Assembly: GCA_937873155.1 (NCBI GenBank)
Contig: CALMVZ010000024.1
Coordinates: 1 to 64,000 of the forward strand
Origin: an uncultured Bacteroidota bacterium
GTDB lineage: Bacteria; Bacteroidota; Bacteroidia; B-17B0; Aurantibacillaceae
DNA length: 64,000 nt
Reading direction: 5' to 3'
Each line of letters begins with the position of its first letter. The stretch's first letter is position 1. Positions 60,200-64,000 of this stretch are shown one piece after another. Both the position numbers and the translations under genes were made by a program. Below the pieces are notes generated by a model. It was given only the letters and a program-made list of their open reading frames with translations, was not told where the DNA came from and ran no database searches.

Positions 60200-60831
60200 G
60201 TCTTTTGCACGGGCTTTTTTTCAACGCCAATTAATTCTCTAAAGTCCAACAACAGTTGATCTAATGCGGGTTGAATTTTTTCAGTCACTCTTTCGCCAGC
60301 TTCTTTTGATTTCTCCCATGAGAAATTTGTGCTTGAGCGTAGTTGTCGGGCAATGGTATAATCATGGTAGCTACTAAAATAGTCGCTTTTTATTTTTTCA
60401 ACTTTGGCAATTGTTTCGTGCGGTATGAAAATTTGATTTTCCATATAGAAGTTTAAAAAATCATTGTAGGCTTCGGCTGCTTTATTTATTCTATCACTTT
60501 CCTCTTGTTCAGCGTCTTTAACGATGAGTTTCATCAAAGCTGTCATTTCACGCATAGCTTGATTAAGCTTAGCTAATTTTCGATGAAGTTCAACAACTGC
60601 GTTTAGTTGTCGCTCGTATATTTGAGTTGACTTATAGTTGTGTAAGTTTAATTCAGCTCTATAAAGTTCCATTTTGCTATCTAAGGTCGCCTGAAACTCT
60701 CTCGATTTGTGGTCAAGTTCTGTTTTATAGGTTTCAAATTTCCTATCTGCCGATTTGGAGAGAAGCAATTGAATAAACCACATTGCTAGTCCAAAAATTC
60801 CTATGTCCTTAAGTACGTTTAATATTTCCAT
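60196..60831 (-). CDS. N-terminally anchored coiled-coil protein, partner of the winged-helix protein
   Basis: A 211-residue protein with one N-terminal membrane helix (residues 9-26) followed by a long helical, probably coiled-coil, body (KFETYKTELDHKSREFQATL; LYRAELNLHNYKSTQIYERQ). No catalytic motif is evident. It is the first gene of unit 2 and overlaps the winged-helix protein gene by four bases, which implies a stable two-protein membrane module. No function is assigned. Confidence 0.82.
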   Translation of the reverse strand: MEILNVLKDIGIFGLAMWFIQLLLSKSADRKFETYKTELDHKSREFQATLDSKMELYRAELNLHNYKSTQIYERQLNAVVELHRKLAKLNQAMREMTALMKLIVKDAEQEESDRINKAAEAYNDFLNFYMENQIFIPHETIAKVEKIKSDYFSSYHDYTIARQLRSSTNFSWEKSKEAGERVTEKIQPALDQLLLDFRELIGVEKKPVQKT

Positions 60832-60842
60832 GTCTGTCTATA

Positions 60843-60855
60843 CATTGGCACTAAC
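60843..60855. repeat. Inverted end of unit 2, right
   Basis: CATTGGCACTAAC is the partner of GTTAGTGCCAGTG at 59223-59235. Its last four bases start element C. Confidence 0.75.
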
Positions 60856-61029
60856 GTTTGGCAGCTACTGGCCGTTGGGCTTTCGAAGCATCAACTTTCT
60901 TTTACCTACCAAAGGTTATTTGAAGATACAAATGTTTATTAGCCGCCGCAAATTAAATTTCGCGAAGCGACCTTGTTAATAGCGCGCGGCGATGAGATAC
61001 TTCCGCCCAATGGCCAGTAGGTGCTGTTA
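60852..61029. repeat. attC-like imperfect inverted-repeat element C (178 bp)
   Basis: It starts TAACGTTTGGCAG and ends GGTGCTGTTA. The arms CTACTGGCCGTTGGGC (60865-60880) and GCCCAATGGCCAGTAG (61005-61020) pair at 15 of 16 positions, with extra unpaired bases in one arm as in integron attC sites. The centre holds no ORF. Confidence 0.8.
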
Positions 61030-61040
61030 TAGGCAGTGCA
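61026..61040. repeat. Inverted end of unit 3, left
   Basis: GTTATAGGCAGTGCA pairs with TTGCATTGCCTATAAC at 62794-62809 with two mismatches; the two bound the DUF262 gene. Confidence 0.75.
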
Positions 61041-61045
61041 GAAAA

Positions 61046-62713
61046 TTAATAGTTTATTTTCCAAACAGTCGAAGCTTTATTCGACATGTCGGCTTGTCTT
61101 GAAGAAATGCTAGTTACATTCCAAGTATTATAATTTAGATTTTTACTAGTCAGAACATAATTACTAGTTTGATAAATAGTCGATTTATCCGCAAATGATT
61201 TTCTGTCGGCATCTTTATTTTTTGCAGATTCAAGAAGTGTAAGGTTTCCTAACCTAAAAATATAATCCAATACATCTACGTTCTGAAAATGGTTGGTCCA
61301 CTCGTCAGTTGGAGTCTCGGGTAGAATATGCTCTATTGTTAAATTCTTGTTATTTAACTCTAATTCAGCCCCGCCATATTGTACCTCAAGTTTTGAAAGG
61401 ATATAACGAACGAGTAAATTGTATTTGTTTGTATTAATTTGTTTGTTTTTAAAATCGTTTTTAAAACTGTTGTCATCAATATAGATTTCTTTCAAATGTT
61501 TTCCGAAGAGATCCTTTGAAGTTGTAATTTCATTATTAAAGACTGCTACCGAAGCTTTTCCGTAAACTCTTTCAAGTTCGTTCGGATTAAGTCCCCCGAT
61601 GGTGTTATACCTAAATGAAATGGCAACGATGTCTCGTAGTAATTTCGTAAATTCTTGATCTGAGAACTTCTGTTTTGCAACTAAAATTAAAGGATAACAT
61701 TGAGAAACATCAAGTATGTTTATCTCGTTAATATACTTTGATTGTTCATCAACCCAAATTTCGCTATCTGGATTAGTTAAAGCAGAATATATTAATACGC
61801 CTTCGTCTAGAGCATTGATCATTCCGATTGATCTTTCGTAATTGTCAATTTTCTTTTTTATTGTCTTGAAAAGCGTGGTCTTTCTTTCGGTCGGATAGTT
61901 TTTAGAATTCCAAAAATGTCGGATGTAATTAGTGATATCAGTTTTACCCAAAAGATCATTAATTCGATACCATTTTTTTTCCAGTATTTCGACTTCACCT
62001 TCGGCGTGAGAAAAAACTTTGGAGAACAAATAATTTTTTAATAAGTCAGCAGTTGACAATTTTACGCCTCTCGCATTCAACGTTTCGAATACTTTGTAAG
62101 CGTTAATGTCATCTCCTACCGTAATTGAGGTGAAAAAAAGTTTTTCATCAACCTTTCTACTAATAAAAGCTGCTATGTCTTGGGTAGTACGGCTTTCAAA
62201 ATGCTTTTGAAGCTCGTTATAAAAATATTTGTAGGCTCCTACCAATCTTTTTTCCGATGGCTTTAGTCCAGCCGTATATTGTGGAACTTGTAATTGGAGA
62301 AGTTGAGAAGCGTAAACATAGTCATTGTTTCTGTTTAGCTTTAATTTAGTCTTGTGGATAAGAGAAGACGGTTCTTTATAACTTAAATAAGTGTTTCTTA
62401 ACAAGTCTGATCTTTCAGAATCTCCTCTGTCTTGTAATAGTTTAACGGCTGCAATTACCAAAGTGCTAATTGTGGTTATCCTTTGTTGACCATCAATAAT
62501 CAAGAATTTTTTACTTTCTTTTGTCTCTTGTAGAACAACGTAACCCATGTAATGATCACCTTCTTCGTCTAATCCGATCAGGTCTAGCCAAAGGTCTTCC
62601 CATTCTTCTTTATCCCAACTATAGTCACGTTGAAACGGGGGTACTTCGAAAGTTCTTCCGTTGCCAACTAGACCGCCAAAAGTCGGTTGTTCTTGTTTCA
62701 ATAGAGTAGACAT
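61046..62713 (-). CDS. DUF262/DUF1524 (GmrSD-type) restriction-like nuclease
   Basis: A 555-residue protein. The N-terminal DUF262 domain has FQRDYSWDKEEWEDLWLDLI near residue 27 and the nucleotide-binding motif DGQQRITT near 74. The C-terminal DUF1524 HNH-like domain has LTIEHILPE near 455 and LGNLTLLESAKNKDAD. Both halves are in one chain, as in GmrSD-type enzymes that restrict DNA with modified cytosines. A defence role against phage or plasmids is likely but not shown. It is the sole gene of unit 3. Confidence 0.93.
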   Translation of the reverse strand: MSTLLKQEQPTFGGLVGNGRTFEVPPFQRDYSWDKEEWEDLWLDLIGLDEEGDHYMGYVVLQETKESKKFLIIDGQQRITTISTLVIAAVKLLQDRGDSERSDLLRNTYLSYKEPSSLIHKTKLKLNRNNDYVYASQLLQLQVPQYTAGLKPSEKRLVGAYKYFYNELQKHFESRTTQDIAAFISRKVDEKLFFTSITVGDDINAYKVFETLNARGVKLSTADLLKNYLFSKVFSHAEGEVEILEKKWYRINDLLGKTDITNYIRHFWNSKNYPTERKTTLFKTIKKKIDNYERSIGMINALDEGVLIYSALTNPDSEIWVDEQSKYINEINILDVSQCYPLILVAKQKFSDQEFTKLLRDIVAISFRYNTIGGLNPNELERVYGKASVAVFNNEITTSKDLFGKHLKEIYIDDNSFKNDFKNKQINTNKYNLLVRYILSKLEVQYGGAELELNNKNLTIEHILPETPTDEWTNHFQNVDVLDYIFRLGNLTLLESAKNKDADRKSFADKSTIYQTSNYVLTSKNLNYNTWNVTSISSRQADMSNKASTVWKINY

Positions 62714-62792
62714 AAGTCAAAGATAATGAATTTTTGGAATCTTCTGTTTGCAGTCTAGAAACCAAGCGATTACACAGTGTTTAATCGGTCCT

Positions 62793-62835
62793 GTTGCATT
62801 GCCTATAACTAGTGGATTGGCGCCACAAACAAATG
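62793..62835. repeat. Partial attC-like element D and right end of unit 3
   Basis: GTTGCATTGCCTATAAC is the inverted partner of 61026-61040. Beyond TAAC follows TAGTGGATTGGCGCCAC, matching in reverse the GGCGCAGT/GCGCCAA arm region of element B, but the second arm is missing. The island therefore ends here, next to the RNA methyltransferase gene. The rest of the gap to 62890 contains only short AT-rich palindromes (AAGCGCTT). Confidence 0.6.
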
Positions 62836-62890
62836 TTTACAAATGCTTATAAGCGCTTATCCTGTTTTGTAAGATTAAATATACAAAAAT

Positions 62891-64000
62891 TTATTCCTGC
62901 TTTGGCTGTAGCTTATGAATTTTCTTAGTGCCTGCGTACATCTCAAATTTAAAGAGGCGGCATTCGAGGGAGCCGTTGAAGAGCGTTATTTTGCGGGTAG
63001 GACGGAGGCCGATGAATTTAGCGGCATCGAGATTGGATGTGATGATCCAGCAGGTCCAGCCGCTGAAATCTTTTTTTAGTTTGTCGCCGATGTGTTTGTA
63101 GAAATCAGCAATGTCTTCTTTCTTCATCCGTTCATCGTAAGGAGGATTCAACAGAACTGTTCCCATTGGTTTATCTACTTTCACATCAAAGAAAGATTTA
63201 CGTGTGAATTTTATAGCATCATCCACTTTCGCAACAGCTACATTCACTTTTGCAACATTCAGGCTTTTATCTGAGATATCATTCGCAGTAATATTAGGAA
63301 TATCTTCTTTAATTCTGCTTACAGCCGATTCATATATGGTATCGTATAATTTCTCATCGTAATTCTTCCAGCGCATGAAACCGAATTCTTTCCTGAAGAT
63401 ACCTGCCGGAATATTTCCGGCGAACAAAGCTGCTTCAATTGCTAAAGTGCCACTTCCACACATCCCATCGATCAAAGGTAAATGCGGCTGCCATCCGGAA
63501 ATAAGAACAATTCCTGCTGCTAAAACTTCTTTGATAGGCGCTTCAATAATATCTTCACGGTAACCGCGCTTGTATAAAATATCGCCGCTGCTATCTAGAC
63601 TAACGCTTACATCATCTTTAAAGATGTGAACGTAAATACGAAGTGTAGGAGCTTTCAGGTCAACACTCGGACGTTTATCCCCGCTAATTTCCCTGAAGCG
63701 GTCACAAATAGCATCTTTTGTTTTCTGTTCTACATATAAACTATGCTGGAAATATTCTGAATTCGGAACCCCTTCAACTGCTAATGTATCCGTCACTTTC
63801 ATGAAATCATCCCAGGGGAATTTTTTCATGCCATCGTACAATTCCTGGTCACTGCTTGCTTTGAATTTGAAGATCGGGATCAGAACACGTAAAGCTACAC
63901 GTGAACATAAATTCACTTTGTATAAATATCCAAGATCTCCTGTAACAGAAACACCGCGTTTGAACGGTTCGATATTCTTTCCTCCCAAACGTAAAAGTTC
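62891..64000 (-). CDS. THUMP domain class I SAM-dependent RNA methyltransferase (RlmL type), 5' end outside window
   Basis: About 370 residues are visible. The frame is open to the window edge (ELLRLGGKNIEPFKRGV), so the true start lies beyond 64000; an apparent start at 63988 is only an internal TTG. A THUMP-like domain precedes the methyltransferase with motif DGMCGSGTLAIEAALFAGNI and the NPPY motif (VLLNPPYDERM) that targets an amino nitrogen of a base. RlmL/RlmKL-type enzymes make m2G in 23S rRNA. The final residues (TKKIHKLQPKQE) are basic. Confidence 0.93.
   Translation of the reverse strand, partial: ELLRLGGKNIEPFKRGVSVTGDLGYLYKVNLCSRVALRVLIPIFKFKASSDQELYDGMKKFPWDDFMKVTDTLAVEGVPNSEYFQHSLYVEQKTKDAICDRFREISGDKRPSVDLKAPTLRIYVHIFKDDVSVSLDSSGDILYKRGYREDIIEAPIKEVLAAGIVLISGWQPHLPLIDGMCGSGTLAIEAALFAGNIPAGIFRKEFGFMRWKNYDEKLYDTIYESAVSRIKEDIPNITANDISDKSLNVAKVNVAVAKVDDAIKFTRKSFFDVKVDKPMGTVLLNPPYDERMKKEDIADFYKHIGDKLKKDFSGWTCWIITSNLDAAKFIGLRPTRKITLFNGSLECRLFKFEMYAGTKKIHKLQPKQE

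Noticed and set aside
1-64000. rRNA, tRNA, riboswitch or transposase genes
   Set aside because: None could be recognised by eye. Small RNA genes without strong structure could be missed and would need covariance-model searches.
63988-64000. Start of the RNA methyltransferase at 63988
   Set aside because: The frame continues upstream to the window edge with plausible protein sequence (ELLRL), so the gene is treated as partial.

Overview
The window looks like the chromosome of a member of the Bacteroidota, probably an uncultured or environmental lineage. Base composition is AT-rich. Several surface proteins end in type IX secretion (T9SS) type A sorting domains. Signalling uses LytS/LytTR pairs, and many starts are preceded by the Bacteroidota -7 promoter box TAnnTTTG. 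No rRNA, tRNA, CRISPR array, phage or transposase gene was seen.

Layout. 1-270: inverted and tandem copies of a short palindromic intergenic repeat. 276-5221: uvrB, a LemA/TPM-domain cluster, an orphan conserved protein and a small XRE regulator. 5275-9361: a T9SS cargo adhesin and a secreted serine hydrolase. 9529-14235: a PadR/PspC envelope-stress-type operon, TerC, a coiled-coil secreted protein and a mini-PspC. 14410-20635: DUF2851, a YdcF-type protein, a membrane metallopeptidase and a tandem pair of TlpA-like thioredoxins. 20745-37781: an accessory surface-protein region with three seven-repeat beta-propeller T9SS cargo proteins, two other T9SS cargos and a decayed sorting-domain remnant. 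Two LytS/LytTR two-component pairs (29729-32333 and 38469-41036) and a receiver-less LytTR protein lie in and beside it. 41193-58448: mostly housekeeping genes (flotillin, a PorE-like OmpA protein, desaturase, RelA/SpoT, a glycosyltransferase-DUF2062 fusion, pseudouridine synthase, HPP, several methyltransferases) and a minus-strand run of small enzymes ending at an NYN-domain gene. 58584-62890: a cassette-like island. 62891-64000: an RlmL-type RNA methyltransferase that runs off the window.

The most unusual part is 58584-62890. Three gene units (a lipoprotein; a two-gene membrane module with an N-terminal winged-helix-like region, a Gly-rich linker and a coiled-coil partner; and a DUF262/DUF1524 nuclease) are each bounded by their own inverted 13-18 bp sequence ending in GTTA/TAAC. 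Units 1 and 2, and units 2 and 3, are separated by about 180 bp imperfect inverted-repeat elements. This is the logic of an integron gene-cassette array with attC-like sites (each cassette's first bases complement the start of its own attC), but with longer complementarity and no integrase in view. All genes read in the same direction. I regard it as a candidate integrase-less cassette array carrying probable defence genes.

Other points of interest are exactly seven DFDPG-type repeats in each of three paralogous propeller proteins, a 178 bp identical 3' end shared by two of them, a 22 bp palindromic insertion inside those two reading frames, and promoter boxes lying so close to the start codons that several messages are probably leaderless.
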